Position numbers and translations under genes: made by a program. Below are positions 7,698-17,469 of a DNA stretch of 63,312 nt, one piece after another. The notes below the pieces were generated by a model. It did no database searches. It saw only the letters and a list, made by a program, of their open reading frames with translations, and was not told where the DNA came from. Numbering within the stretch: position 1 is the first letter of the stretch; the number at the start of each line of letters is the position of its first letter. Source of the DNA: Bacteroidota bacterium (GTDB lineage Bacteria > Bacteroidota > Bacteroidia > Chitinophagales > Chitinophagaceae); assembly GCA_947451115.1 (NCBI GenBank), contig CANFXV010000011.1, positions 1-63,312 on the forward strand, given 5' to 3'.

Positions 7698-9896
7698 TTG
7701 TGCTTTTATAGAGGCAATGTTTAATTCAGTTGCTTTTAATACCGCATTTTGTTCCTTGATAAAACCATTGTCATTTAAATCACCTACTACTGCAATCATT
7801 TCTGCTTCATTTTCATAGACCATCTTTCTAAATGGATTGCTGTAGTCTTTAGCTCTAGTTTTTTGAATACGATCGGTGATCTCTGTTTTTATTTTCAAGT
7901 ATTCATCCAACCAAATACCCACTTGCTTTAAACCAATAGTTGCAATTTTTTTCTTGGTAATTATTTCAAGTGCCATCAAAGCATGATTCTTTCTTTTGTC
8001 TAAGTACTTGCTTGAAGCGACTTCGTAAAATTCATGTATTTGATCCCAGCTTTCAATGCTGTCGTTTTTTATTTTACTTAATAAAGCCTTGACAGATTTT
8101 TCGGGAATCAATTGGCCACCTACATTCACCCAGCTAGCTTCGGTATAATTAACTACTAAATTGTTTATTTGACTTAAACTGGCCTTCCCTTCTTTTTTAT
8201 TGATATGGGCAATCAATGCTTCCATGCCATAGAGGAAGATCATTTTTTCAAACATATGGTATGCGTCATAACACTTGATCAACCTGGCTTTACGCTTACT
8301 GTTTTCAAAAGAACTTGCATAAACCGATAAATCATCTATTTCCTTTTTTGTTTTAGTAGCCAATAAGTTTTCACCTAATACGAGGTACTGATCATCAGTC
8401 AATGCCTTGCTTTTTTTATTTCCATCATGGTAGGCCTTGGCCACTTCCATGGCGATAATTTTTCTAGATTGAATCAGTTCATTCACCGAATCAGGTGCTA
8501 GATAATCGTATTCGAATAAAGGTGTTTTTTGCGCTCTTTTGTCTCTGTCTACATATTTCCAAGCATTTCTTGCCAAGGCATAAAAATTATATAAAAACCA
8601 ATAACCTGGCATGACAATTAGTTCGTCTTTTAAAGGATCGTTGCTGATCAAAGAAAAAGGAATAGGGATATTCAATTCATAATTGTAATCTCCTTTATTG
8701 AGTAATGCAAAGCTTGCAAAAATTGAATTGTGTTTTACGCTTACACATAAGCCTGGCCAAAACCCTCTGCCCATAATCACTTCGCCATCCGCGCCGCGGC
8801 TATTGTGGTTAGATCCAAGGGTAGCGCCAGCGGCAATATTGCTCTGCCCCATCACTAGTGCGGCGCATAAAAAGGAATTGTTGTGGTGTTGTTCGTGCGC
8901 AGGAAAAATCAAGGAGTTCAATACTTCACAGCAAGAAATGGTGGCATTAGGACCTAAAAATGAATTGATCAATCTTGCACCATATTTTAGTTGGGAATGA
9001 TCTGATAAAATAAACCTAACAGCTTTGATGCCATAAAATATTCTACAACCAAAACCAATCACTCCATTCACTAATTCACAACCTTCTCCAATTTGAGTGC
9101 GACCTTCGGGTGAAGAATTGATGGTTACATTTTTTATTTTATTGGCGCCTTTTAAATAAGCATCTGACCCAATCCAAACGTCTTTGATGATTTTACAATT
9201 TTTAATAACGGTGCGGTCGCCCACTTTTCCGTAGTAGCCTAATTTATTGTCAAATCTTTTTTCAGTGAGGCTGATGAATTTTTTTTGCAATACCTCATCC
9301 TGTCTATTTCTTGTCCACAAGTAAGCATCCCCTGCAGTCATCCCATTAAAGGGCAAAACTTTACGACCGGTGTTTTCATTGCAAAGTTCCATCCAAATTC
9401 GAACCGATTCTGCTTCTCCTTTTTTGAGGATACCATTGCCAAACTTTGAATGATTGGTCGTTACAATTTCATTGACATTGGTGATGATTACCTCGTTGCC
9501 AATAATATAATGCGATAAATAATTGACATTGTGAATGGCCACATTGTTGCCAAAATCGGCACTGATGATGGTGGAATTGTAAATACCTACAGGTACGACT
9601 AAATCACTAAAGCATAAACAATTGGCTTCTAAGTCACCAATACGCACTAGTCCAAAGAAAGAAGAATTTTTAACCAACTCTGGGTTAAAGGCATTAGACA
9701 CTAAAAGCTTGGTCCAATCATCACTAGTATTGCCATTGCGTACCAATATTTCAATCTCTAAAGAAGATAAACCTCTATGTTTAATATTGCTTCTGTTTTG
9801 CTGATTGCGCAAATAGTATTCGTCTTTTCCTTTGGGCAAATCTTTGATAAAACCATAGCCCAGTTGTTGAACGGGCATCTTCTTTATGATGTTCAT
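7683..9896 (-). CDS. DUF4954 family protein with left-handed beta-helix-like repeats
   Basis: A 737-residue DUF4954 protein. The central part (about residues 90-400) contains hexapeptide-like turns such as VWIGSDAYLKGANKIKNVTI, INSFLGPNATISCCEV and IAAGATLGSNHNSRGADGE, the pattern of left-handed beta-helix acyltransferases and nucleotidyltransferases. The C-terminal third is helical. No member that I know has an assigned function; sugar-nucleotide or acyl transfer is a guess from the fold. The -7 box ends only 4 nt before the ATG, so the mRNA is probably leaderless. It converges on and overlaps the barrel gene by 15 bp. Confidence 0.85.
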   Translation of the reverse strand: MNIIKKMPVQQLGYGFIKDLPKGKDEYYLRNQQNRSNIKHRGLSSLEIEILVRNGNTSDDWTKLLVSNAFNPELVKNSSFFGLVRIGDLEANCLCFSDLVVPVGIYNSTIISADFGNNVAIHNVNYLSHYIIGNEVIITNVNEIVTTNHSKFGNGILKKGEAESVRIWMELCNENTGRKVLPFNGMTAGDAYLWTRNRQDEVLQKKFISLTEKRFDNKLGYYGKVGDRTVIKNCKIIKDVWIGSDAYLKGANKIKNVTINSSPEGRTQIGEGCELVNGVIGFGCRIFYGIKAVRFILSDHSQLKYGARLINSFLGPNATISCCEVLNSLIFPAHEQHHNNSFLCAALVMGQSNIAAGATLGSNHNSRGADGEVIMGRGFWPGLCVSVKHNSIFASFALLNKGDYNYELNIPIPFSLISNDPLKDELIVMPGYWFLYNFYALARNAWKYVDRDKRAQKTPLFEYDYLAPDSVNELIQSRKIIAMEVAKAYHDGNKKSKALTDDQYLVLGENLLATKTKKEIDDLSVYASSFENSKRKARLIKCYDAYHMFEKMIFLYGMEALIAHINKKEGKASLSQINNLVVNYTEASWVNVGGQLIPEKSVKALLSKIKNDSIESWDQIHEFYEVASSKYLDKRKNHALMALEIITKKKIATIGLKQVGIWLDEYLKIKTEITDRIQKTRAKDYSNPFRKMVYENEAEMIAVVGDLNDNGFIKEQNAVLKATELNIASIKAQLKVK

Positions 9897-9900
9897 AAAG

Positions 9901-9908
9901 CAAAGGTA
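9901..9908 (-). promoter_or_regulatory. -7 box 4 nt upstream of the DUF4954 start (leaderless)
   Basis: Minus-strand TACCTTTG, then CTTT, then the ATG at 9896. Transcription starting 4-7 nt after the box would place +1 at or next to the start codon, so this gene should be expressed from a leaderless mRNA. Confidence 0.55.
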
Positions 9909-9911
9909 ATA

Positions 9912-11174
9912 TTACCTATTTGGTTTTGAGCTACTAAACCGTCTTTTTTGACCCCCATTATTCATGGCCTTGGACCTGGCATGACCAGAATTGCCTCTAC
10001 CTTGTTGTTTGGCTTCCTTGATCGGATTAAAATTGGTCATGGGGAAGGGGTGATTTTCAATCACAGGTATTTTTTTAGCAATCAATTTTTCTATGTCTTT
10101 CAAGAAGGCTCTTTCCTCAGCATCACAAAAGGATATGGCAGTTCCATTAGCACCTGCACGACCTGTTCTGCCAATACGGTGCACATAGGTTTCTGGAATA
10201 TTAGGAATTTCATAATTCACTACATAGGCCAATTCATCCACATCAATACCTCTGGCAGCAATATCGGTGGCCACTAATACACGTGTAGTTTGCGCTTTAA
10301 AATTGGTCAATGCTCTTTGACGCGCATTTTGTGCTTTATTGCCATGGATGGCTTCTGCTTTAATATTATTCTTGGTAAGTAAGTTCACTACTTTGTCTGC
10401 ACCATGTTTGGTTCTAGTAAAAACTAAGGCTGTTTTAATGGCCGTGTTTTTTAGAATTTCAATGAGTAGTGCATTTTTATTTACTTTATCTACGAAGTAA
10501 ACTAATTGTTCAATGATGTCAACTGTAGAGGACACAGGGGTAACCGTCACTTTTAATGGATGAAATAATATAGTATTGGCCAAATTGACAATTTCTGGAG
10601 GCATGGTCGCTGAGAAGAATAGTGATTGTCTTTTTTTAGGAAGCACCGCCAATAATTTTTTAACATCATGCACAAAGCCCATGTCCAACATTCTATCTGC
10701 TTCATCCAATACAAATATTTCTACTTCTCTGATGTTTAAGTATCCTTGGTTCATCAAATCCAATAATCTTCCTGGGGTAGCAATCACCACATCCACCCCA
10801 TTTTTTAATGCGGTTACTTGTGGGCCTTGTCCAACACCGCCAAAAATTACGGTACAGTTTAAACCAGTATGTCTTCCATAAGCATTAAAGCTTTCTCCAA
10901 TTTGTATGGCTAGTTCTCTGGTAGGAGTAACAATTAAGCTTCTGATTTTTTTTCTTTTTTCTGCAGTTTTATTTTTAACTAATAACTGTAAAATGGGAAG
11001 GGTAAAAGCAGCAGTTTTACCAGTACCCGTTTGGGCACAACCCAATAAGTCTTTTCCTTGTAAAACAATGGGAATGGATTCGGCTTGAATAGGAGTGGGG
11101 GTAGTATAGCCTTCTTCTTGAATGGCTTTTAATAGGGGCTCTATAAGACCTAGGGTCTGAAAATTCGTGTTCAT
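9912..11174 (-). CDS. DEAD-box ATP-dependent RNA helicase (RhlE-like)
   Basis: A 420-residue helicase with a full motif set: Q motif TTPTPIQ, motif I AQTGTGKT, PTRELAIQ, TPGRLLD, DEAD, SAT, and HRIGRTGRAG, followed by a short basic C-terminal tail ending in KRRFSSSKPNR. RhlE-type helicases remodel rRNA precursors and degradosome substrates and are often cold-responsive. An in-frame ATG at 11210 would add 12 unrelated residues; 11174 gives the usual MNTNFQTLGL opening and is preferred. Fifteen base pairs separate it from the DUF4954 start downstream. Confidence 0.93.
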   Translation of the reverse strand: MNTNFQTLGLIEPLLKAIQEEGYTTPTPIQAESIPIVLQGKDLLGCAQTGTGKTAAFTLPILQLLVKNKTAEKRKKIRSLIVTPTRELAIQIGESFNAYGRHTGLNCTVIFGGVGQGPQVTALKNGVDVVIATPGRLLDLMNQGYLNIREVEIFVLDEADRMLDMGFVHDVKKLLAVLPKKRQSLFFSATMPPEIVNLANTILFHPLKVTVTPVSSTVDIIEQLVYFVDKVNKNALLIEILKNTAIKTALVFTRTKHGADKVVNLLTKNNIKAEAIHGNKAQNARQRALTNFKAQTTRVLVATDIAARGIDVDELAYVVNYEIPNIPETYVHRIGRTGRAGANGTAISFCDAEERAFLKDIEKLIAKKIPVIENHPFPMTNFNPIKEAKQQGRGNSGHARSKAMNNGGQKRRFSSSKPNR

Positions 11175-11229
11175 AATAGGCTGCAAGGTAGTGCATTTAA
11201 ATTTGGGCACTAATTTGGCTCAAAATAAG

Positions 11230-11273
11230 AATGGGCAGCCACCTTATTCATCTTTATAAGGTAACTGCCCATT
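11230..11273 (-). terminator. Intrinsic terminator after the DUF885 gene
   Basis: AATGGGCAG (11230..11238) pairs with CTGCCCATT (11265..11273), and inside it ACCTTAT (11241..11247) pairs with ATAAGGT (11256..11262) across a 2x2 internal loop. On the minus strand the hairpin begins 17 nt after the DUF885 stop and is followed by a T-rich TTCTTATTTT, as expected for a factor-independent terminator. Confidence 0.8.
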
Positions 11274-11290
11274 CAAGTATAAAAAACTAT

Positions 11291-13069
11291 TTATTTTTTG
11301 CTAGCCGCCCAAAGATCCATCTTGGCTTCAAAAACATTTAAAGGCAAAGAACCATCTTTAAGCACTTCGGTATGAAATTCTGCTACATTGAATTTGCTGC
11401 CTAATTCATTTTCGTACTTAGTTCTTAAGGCTCTAATTTTCATAGCACCTACTTTATACCCCAAGGCTTGACCTGGGTTACTCATGTACCTTTCAATTTC
11501 GGCAGTGGCGCCTTGTTCACTAATGGGTTCGTTGTCCATCATATATTTAATGGCTTCTTCTCTGCTCATGTTTTTAGTATGAATGGCTACATCTACCACC
11601 AAACGAATGGCACGATGAATTTCATCACCCAAGGCGCCAAAATATTGGTAAGGGTCTTTGTACAAGCCCAATTCTTTACCAAGTGATTCACAATACAAGG
11701 CCCAGCCTTCTACATAGGCATTGTGGCCACCGTATCTTCTAAAGTTAGGAAGCAATGTATTTTCTTGTGTTAAGGAAATTTGATAATGATGACCAGGGAT
11801 GGCTTCATGTAGGAACAAAGATTCCATTCCAGAAGTGGTATTGAATTTAGTTGCATCTAAAATAGGCACATAAAAAATACCCGGTCTTTTGCCGTCTGCT
11901 GAACCTGAATTGTATTCTGCACTGGCAGAAGCAGCTCTAAAGTCTTCGGTTTGTCTAATTTCAAAAGGTGTTTTAGGGGCGTGTTCAAATAGTTTAATCA
12001 AGTTGGGCTGCATTCTTTGGTGAATGTTTTCAAAAGCATCAATTACTTCTTTAGGAGAATGATAGGGAGTGAATTTTTTATCTGTACTTAAATTAGCAAA
12101 GAATGATTTTAAATCCCCTTTGAACCCAACTAGGTTTTGAATGCTGTCCATGGCTTTTCTAATTCTAGCCACTTCGCTTAATCCTGTTTGATAAATATCT
12201 TCTGGTGTTCTATTGGTAGTGGTTTGTTGCTTTACTTGAAAAGCATACATTTCAACACCTCCTGGTAAAGAAGACAATCCTGAACTAGTTCTAGTTTTTG
12301 GTAAGTATTCATTTTGTAAAAAATCCGCCAATTTTTTGTAAGTAGGAACAATTACAGTAAGAATGGAGGCTTCATATTCCTTGGTCAATCTTTCTTTATC
12401 GGCAGCAGAAAAGCTAGCAGGCAATAAGTTGATGGGTCCGTAAAACAAACTTTTTTTAGCATCGGTCACTACCATGCTTTGCATTTGCGGGATCATTTTG
12501 ATCACCAATGATTTTGGAAATACGATTCCAGCCTTCATCCCTAATTTGAAATTGCCTATAGCGGTATCGGCCCATACAGAAAAAGCATTTACTCTTTTTA
12601 ACCAATCCTCATAATCTTTTACTTTTTTGAAAGGTTGGGCACCTGTGCCTGAGCCAAATTGAGCAATAATTAAGGGCAATGAATTCATTTGATTAAAGGG
12701 TAGGTATTCAAAATGAAATTTGCTACCCTCTAAATTTATTTCTAATTGATCTTTTAATACATCAAAAGAAAGTTGATCATTGGCGCTTAAACTAGCACGG
12801 TCGTAATTTTTTAAACTATCTAAAAAACGTTGATTGAATTTTTTATATTCTTCCATAGTGGCTATAGCGCCATCATTGGGAAGTAAGTCGTTGTATCTTT
12901 CGTCACCAATCACGGTGGCATTCAGCGGGCTTTGTTTTAAACCTTCTTGATAATACAATTCGGTGAGTGCTGCAAAGCTTTTGTTGGCTTCGGTATTACT
13001 ACTAGGTCCATTTTGCTGGCAAGCCAGTAAGGTGCTTGTTAATAATAAAGCAAATACAATTTTTTTCAT
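11291..13069 (-). CDS. DUF885 family lipoprotein, putative zinc peptidase
   Basis: A 592-residue protein of the DUF885 family. The signal peptide ends in a lipobox LLAC (MKKIVFALLLTSTLLACQQ), so it is a lipoprotein. The family's zinc-binding motif is present as FLHEAIPGHHY (HExxxGHH-like), about two thirds along, with a downstream YVEGWALYCE that supplies a further glutamate. These motifs imply a metallopeptidase acting in the periplasm or at the cell surface; the substrate is unknown. An ATG at 13108 would put 13 residues ahead of the signal peptide, so 13069 is the likely start. Confidence 0.9.
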   Translation of the reverse strand: MKKIVFALLLTSTLLACQQNGPSSNTEANKSFAALTELYYQEGLKQSPLNATVIGDERYNDLLPNDGAIATMEEYKKFNQRFLDSLKNYDRASLSANDQLSFDVLKDQLEINLEGSKFHFEYLPFNQMNSLPLIIAQFGSGTGAQPFKKVKDYEDWLKRVNAFSVWADTAIGNFKLGMKAGIVFPKSLVIKMIPQMQSMVVTDAKKSLFYGPINLLPASFSAADKERLTKEYEASILTVIVPTYKKLADFLQNEYLPKTRTSSGLSSLPGGVEMYAFQVKQQTTTNRTPEDIYQTGLSEVARIRKAMDSIQNLVGFKGDLKSFFANLSTDKKFTPYHSPKEVIDAFENIHQRMQPNLIKLFEHAPKTPFEIRQTEDFRAASASAEYNSGSADGKRPGIFYVPILDATKFNTTSGMESLFLHEAIPGHHYQISLTQENTLLPNFRRYGGHNAYVEGWALYCESLGKELGLYKDPYQYFGALGDEIHRAIRLVVDVAIHTKNMSREEAIKYMMDNEPISEQGATAEIERYMSNPGQALGYKVGAMKIRALRTKYENELGSKFNVAEFHTEVLKDGSLPLNVFEAKMDLWAASKK

Positions 13070-13148
13070 TTTACTTGGTTTTGGTAAAAATAAGCAAAAT
13101 TGTAGCATTAAAAAGCTTGGGATTATTCAAAAATTCAACCCTTCCATA

Positions 13149-14987
13149 CTATTCCACGGTTACACTTTTAGCCAGATTGCGCGGCTTATCTACATCAATG
13201 CCTTTGGCTACACCTACATAATAACTTAGTAGTTGCATGGGTACAACGCTTAATAAGGGGGCAATGACTTCGTCTATTTCGGGAACGTACATGATATTTT
13301 CAGACATGGTTGGTAGTACTTGATCTCCAATACTAGCCACCGCTATGATTTGTCCTTTTCTGGCCTTGATTTCTTGTATGTTTGAAACCACTTTGTCGTA
13401 ATAAACATCCTTGGTCGCAATAAATACAACAGGCAAGGTTTCATCTACTAAGGCAATAGGACCATGTTTCATTTCGGCCGCAGGATAGCCTTCGGCATGG
13501 ATATAAGTAATCTCTTTTAATTTTAAAGCACCTTCTAAGGCAATTGGAAAATTGTAGCCTCGGCCTAAATATAAAAAGTCTTTGGCGTCTTTATATTTCA
13601 AAGCAATTTTTTGTATGACCGATGTATCTGCTAAAATTTCTTTTACTTTTTCAGGCACTGAGGCCAATTCTTTCACTAAATGTAAATATCTATCATTGCT
13701 GATGCTTCCTTTTGCTTTTGCCATTTTAAGTGCAATCATGGCTAGTACCGTCAATTGTCCAGTGAAAGCCTTGGTACTGGCTACGCCAATTTCAGGGCCT
13801 GCATGGGTGTAGGCACCTGCATGACTTAATCTAGCAATACTGCTACCCACTGCATTTACTATACCAAATATGAAGGCCCCTTTTTCTTTGGCACTTTCTA
13901 AAGCCACCAAGGTGTCTGCTGTTTCTCCACTTTGAGAAATAGCAATAATTACATCACCCGGATGAATCACTGGATTGCGGTACCTAAATTCGGAAGCGTA
14001 TTCCACTTCCACGGGTATGCGACAAAGTTCTTCAATCAAATATTCTGCGTATAAACCTGCATGCCAGCTGGTGCCGCAGGCCACTATAATAATTCTGGAT
14101 GCTTTTGTAAGTGCTTCGATATGATTGTCCACCCCCGCCATCACAATTTGTTCTTGTTCTACCAATAATCTTCCTCTCAAACAATCATAAATGGTTTCGG
14201 GTTGTTCAAAAATTTCTTTGAGCATGAAATGATCATAGCCGCCTTTTTCAATGGCTGCTAGTTCCATGTCCAATTTTTGAATAAAGGGAGTTTGTTTTTC
14301 GTTGCCTAAATTCTTTAATATAAGTTCATCTTTTTTTACAATCGCAATTTCATAATCATTTACATAAACAACTTCTTTGGTGTATTCAATAATAGGAGAG
14401 GCGTCGCTGGCTAAAAAATGTTCGTTCTTGCCAATACCTATCACCAAGGGACTTCCCTTGCGCGCTGCAATAATGGTTTCGGGATCGTCTTGGTCAATCA
14501 ATAAAATACAATAAGCGCCAACAATTCTTTTTAAGGCAATTCTCAAGGCTTCTTCTAAACTACTTTTATTGTTGTCTTGAATGTCTTGAATAAAATTCAA
14601 CAATACTTCGGTATCGGTATCGCTTTTAAAAGTATAGCCTTTGGATAACAATTCTTTTTTTATGGCCGCATAGTTTTCTATGATGCCATTGTGCAACATG
14701 GCTAGCCTTCCATTATTAGATAAATGAGGGTGCGCATTTCTATCAGAAGGTTCTCCATGGGTCGCCCAACGGGTATGTCCAATTGCAATATGGGAATGTA
14801 AATTTTTACCAATGACTGCTTCTTCCAATTCAGCTACTTTGCCTTTTTTCTTATGTACTTGTAATTTTCCATCTTGAATGATGGCCACTCCAGTGCTGTC
14901 ATAACCACGGTATTCTAAACGTCTTAAACCTTTAATAACGATAGGGTATGCTTCTCTATTTCCAATGTATCCTACAATGCCACACAT
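13149..14987 (-). CDS. glmS: Glutamine--fructose-6-phosphate aminotransferase (isomerizing)
   Basis: This cytoplasmic enzyme makes glucosamine-6-phosphate from fructose-6-phosphate and glutamine, the first step toward UDP-GlcNAc. The 612 residues begin MCGIVGYIG with the Cys2 glutaminase nucleophile exposed after Met removal. The glutaminase domain runs to about residue 240 (GHTRWATHGEPSD, HNGIIENY), followed by two SIS isomerase domains (CGTSWHAGLYAEY, SQSGETADT, GRGYNFPIALEGALKLKE) and the conserved C-terminal PRNLAKSVTVE. I see no glmS ribozyme in the short upstream gap; that element is typical of Firmicutes. glmM lies 39 kb away. Confidence 0.98.
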   Translation of the reverse strand: MCGIVGYIGNREAYPIVIKGLRRLEYRGYDSTGVAIIQDGKLQVHKKKGKVAELEEAVIGKNLHSHIAIGHTRWATHGEPSDRNAHPHLSNNGRLAMLHNGIIENYAAIKKELLSKGYTFKSDTDTEVLLNFIQDIQDNNKSSLEEALRIALKRIVGAYCILLIDQDDPETIIAARKGSPLVIGIGKNEHFLASDASPIIEYTKEVVYVNDYEIAIVKKDELILKNLGNEKQTPFIQKLDMELAAIEKGGYDHFMLKEIFEQPETIYDCLRGRLLVEQEQIVMAGVDNHIEALTKASRIIIVACGTSWHAGLYAEYLIEELCRIPVEVEYASEFRYRNPVIHPGDVIIAISQSGETADTLVALESAKEKGAFIFGIVNAVGSSIARLSHAGAYTHAGPEIGVASTKAFTGQLTVLAMIALKMAKAKGSISNDRYLHLVKELASVPEKVKEILADTSVIQKIALKYKDAKDFLYLGRGYNFPIALEGALKLKEITYIHAEGYPAAEMKHGPIALVDETLPVVFIATKDVYYDKVVSNIQEIKARKGQIIAVASIGDQVLPTMSENIMYVPEIDEVIAPLLSVVPMQLLSYYVGVAKGIDVDKPRNLAKSVTVE

Positions 14988-15049
14988 ATTATTTAATTTG
15001 GATGATTATTCGATTATTTATACGAAATTAGACTTTAATATTTTAATGA

Positions 15050-15646
15050 ATGTTAGCTTTGCAAAATTTTGATTTTAATCAGGATTATTCCTTAGAAAAT
15101 GAAAGGGTCTTATTAAGGCCTTTGGCGGTCAGCGACCTGCCTTATTTAGAAAAATATGTACTAGAAGAACCCGATTTATGGCAGTTTTCCTTAGTGGCCA
15201 TCCAAGATAAAGCCGATCTAGAAAAATACATCCATGATGCCATCGAGGCAAGGAATCAAAAAACGGCCTATCCTTTTATTGTATTTGATCAATTGTCTCA
15301 AACCTATGTTGGGGTAACCCGTTTTTATGATATACAACTGGCTTTTGGGACCACCCAATTAGGCTATACCTGGTACAGTAAAAAAGTATGGGGTACTGGA
15401 TTAAATCAGGCTTGTAAATTTTTATTGTTGGAATTTGCTTTTGAGAAAATGGGTTTTGAAAGGGTAGAATTTAGGGCCGATAACAATAATAAAAGAAGTA
15501 TTGCCGCGATGCAAAAAATTGGCTGTACAGTAGAAGGGGTATTAAGAAATCATTTACCTATGCCGAATGGAAAAAGAAGAGACTCCATTGTGCTTAGTAT
15601 TTTGAAAGAAGAGTGGGAGACTAGAGTAAAGTCCCTTTTAAGATAA
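15050..15646 (+). CDS. GNAT family N-acetyltransferase (RimJ/RimL-like)
   Basis: A 198-residue acetyltransferase with the RimJ/RimL-type pattern: ERVLLRPLAVSDLPYLEKYV at the start, GVTRFYDI, LGYTWYSKKVWGTGLNQACKFLLLEFAF covering the acetyl-CoA-binding loop, and FRADNNNKRSIAAMQKIGC near residue 155. Close relatives acetylate protein N-termini or small amines; the substrate is unknown. Its last 26 bp overlap the 3' end of the convergent mgtE gene. Confidence 0.9.
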   Translation: MLALQNFDFNQDYSLENERVLLRPLAVSDLPYLEKYVLEEPDLWQFSLVAIQDKADLEKYIHDAIEARNQKTAYPFIVFDQLSQTYVGVTRFYDIQLAFGTTQLGYTWYSKKVWGTGLNQACKFLLLEFAFEKMGFERVEFRADNNNKRSIAAMQKIGCTVEGVLRNHLPMPNGKRRDSIVLSILKEEWETRVKSLLR

Positions 15647-17018
15647 GTAAGGCCACAGAGAAATATATTACTAGAGCAGTTACATCCACCAAGGTGGCAA
15701 CAAATGGTGCAGAAGAGGCAGCAGGGTCAGCACCTAATTTTTTAAGTACAATGGGCAACATGGATCCTGCAATGGTTCCCCATATAACCACCCCTAACAA
15801 AGTAAACCCAATGGTGATGGCCACCAGTATAGGATGTAAACCATAATAGCCAGGCTTCATAAAATGCCAAATCATAATTCTAAAAAAACCTATTAATCCC
15901 AGCACAGTACCTAGCATCAATCCACTAGAAAGTTCACGTCTTAAAATTTTCCACCAATCTTCAATGGTAATTTCACCAATAGACATGGCTTGTATAATAA
16001 GGGTAGAAGCTTGTGAACCAGAATTGCCCCCACTAGATAAAATCAATGGAATGAACAAGGCCAAGACCACGGCTTTTTGTATCTCCCCTTCAAAATAACC
16101 CATGGCGGTTGCGGTAAACATTTCTCCTAAAAATAAGATCACCAACCAAGTAATTCTTTTCTTAAAAAGTTTAGTCAATGAAATATCTAAATAAGGTTCA
16201 TTCAATGCTTCGGTACCTCCCATTTTTTGCATATCCTCACTGAACTCTTCGTTGGTTACCCATAAGATATCATCGATGGTCACAATACCTAACAAAACAT
16301 CGTTGTCATCCACAACAGGCAAGGCGGTACGGTTATTCATTTTAAATACCTGACTGGCATGTTCCTGGTCTTCATATACATTCAATGCCACATAACGGCC
16401 ATCAATAATGTCTTTGATAATAGCATCAGGTTGTTCTATCAGTACATCACGAATACGAATATCATCTACCAAACATCCATTCTCGTCAATGATATATATA
16501 ACGTCAATGGTTTCGTATTTCTTCCCGTATTTACGAATATTATTTAATACTTCTGCCACAGTATAGTGTGCATACACATACACATAATCAGGGGTCATCA
16601 AACGGCCCACACTGTCCTCGGGGTAACCTAAAAGTGATAAAGTAATTTTACGTTCTTCTGGGTCTAATAATTTTATTAAGTCACGAATGGCCGCCTTGGG
16701 TAATTCTTCTAAAAAGTCGGTACGGTCATCTGGAGGAAGTTCATTTAAGATTTTGGCTGTTTTGCGTGCAGGCAATTCCTTGATGATGTCCTTTTGTTGA
16801 TTGATGTCCAAGATCTTAAATACACTTACAGCTCTGTGCACAGTCATGTTGTCAATAATAGTAGCCTCGTTTTCGGGAAACTCATTGACGAGTTCCACCA
16901 CATCGCTAATATTTTGTTCATCTAAAAATTCTCTTAATAGATGCATGTCATTCTTAGATAAGGTCTCCAAGAAAACTTCTGATAGATTTATTTCTTCTGT
17001 TTCTAATTCAACGGACAT
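15621..17018 (-). CDS. mgtE: Magnesium transporter MgtE
   Basis: A 465-residue MgtE channel: an N-terminal superhelical Mg-sensing domain (residues 15-140, with repeats such as PARKTAKILNELPPDDRTDFLEELP), two CBS domains (about 145-270), a connecting helix and five C-terminal transmembrane helices with the pore motifs SSGGNSGSQASTL and PAASSAPFVATLVDVTAL. It imports Mg2+ across the inner membrane and is gated by cytoplasmic Mg2+ through the N and CBS domains. Its length is normal for the family. Converges with the acetyltransferase gene. Confidence 0.97.
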   Translation of the reverse strand: MSVELETEEINLSEVFLETLSKNDMHLLREFLDEQNISDVVELVNEFPENEATIIDNMTVHRAVSVFKILDINQQKDIIKELPARKTAKILNELPPDDRTDFLEELPKAAIRDLIKLLDPEERKITLSLLGYPEDSVGRLMTPDYVYVYAHYTVAEVLNNIRKYGKKYETIDVIYIIDENGCLVDDIRIRDVLIEQPDAIIKDIIDGRYVALNVYEDQEHASQVFKMNNRTALPVVDDNDVLLGIVTIDDILWVTNEEFSEDMQKMGGTEALNEPYLDISLTKLFKKRITWLVILFLGEMFTATAMGYFEGEIQKAVVLALFIPLILSSGGNSGSQASTLIIQAMSIGEITIEDWWKILRRELSSGLMLGTVLGLIGFFRIMIWHFMKPGYYGLHPILVAITIGFTLLGVVIWGTIAGSMLPIVLKKLGADPAASSAPFVATLVDVTALVIYFSVALLILKGTLL

Positions 17019-17064
17019 GGGTGCAAGTTAAGAAAAATACTAAAGGATGCCTTATATTTATAGT

Positions 17065-17448
17065 ATGATTCTTCCTTTTCTAACCATTGCACCATCGCCC
17101 AGTAGGGGTCGTGGTGTATTTACTACCGAAGCTATTGCAAAGGGCAGTACCATTGAAATCGCGCCTGTTATTGTGGTGGACAAAATCCAAAGAGTAAAAT
17201 TGGAAGAAACCTTATTGTATGATTATATTTTTGAATGGGGCGAGGATCATCAAAGCGCAGTCATTGGCCTAGGCTATATATCTATTTACAATCATGCCAT
17301 AGAACCCAATTGTAGGTACGATATGGATTATGAGGCGCAAACCATTAGTATCAGTACCACTAGAAAAATTGAGGTTGGAGAGGAATTATTCATTAATTAT
17401 AATGCAGAAGGGGCAGAGGAAAAGCCAGTATGGTTTGAGCTACATTAA
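17065..17448 (+). CDS. SET domain protein, putative protein-lysine methyltransferase
   Basis: A 127-residue protein consisting of a SET domain only: SPSRGRGVFTTEAIAKGSTIE at the start, GLGYISIYNHAIEPNCRYDMD with the conserved Asn-His, and EELFINYNAE at the end. SET domains use S-adenosylmethionine to methylate lysines; bacterial targets are mostly unknown. An upstream in-frame ATG at 17047 exists, but a near-consensus -7 box (TATATTTA, 17053..17060) lies between the two, and the family opening MILPFLTIAP favours 17065. The gene may therefore be leaderless. Confidence 0.82.
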   Translation: MILPFLTIAPSPSRGRGVFTTEAIAKGSTIEIAPVIVVDKIQRVKLEETLLYDYIFEWGEDHQSAVIGLGYISIYNHAIEPNCRYDMDYEAQTISISTTRKIEVGEELFINYNAEGAEEKPVWFELH

Positions 17449-17469
17449 TTTTTGGTTAACTTATTTCGC

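Noticed and set aside
14988..15049. glmS ribozyme
   Set aside because: The glmS upstream gap is too short and shows no recognisable ribozyme core.
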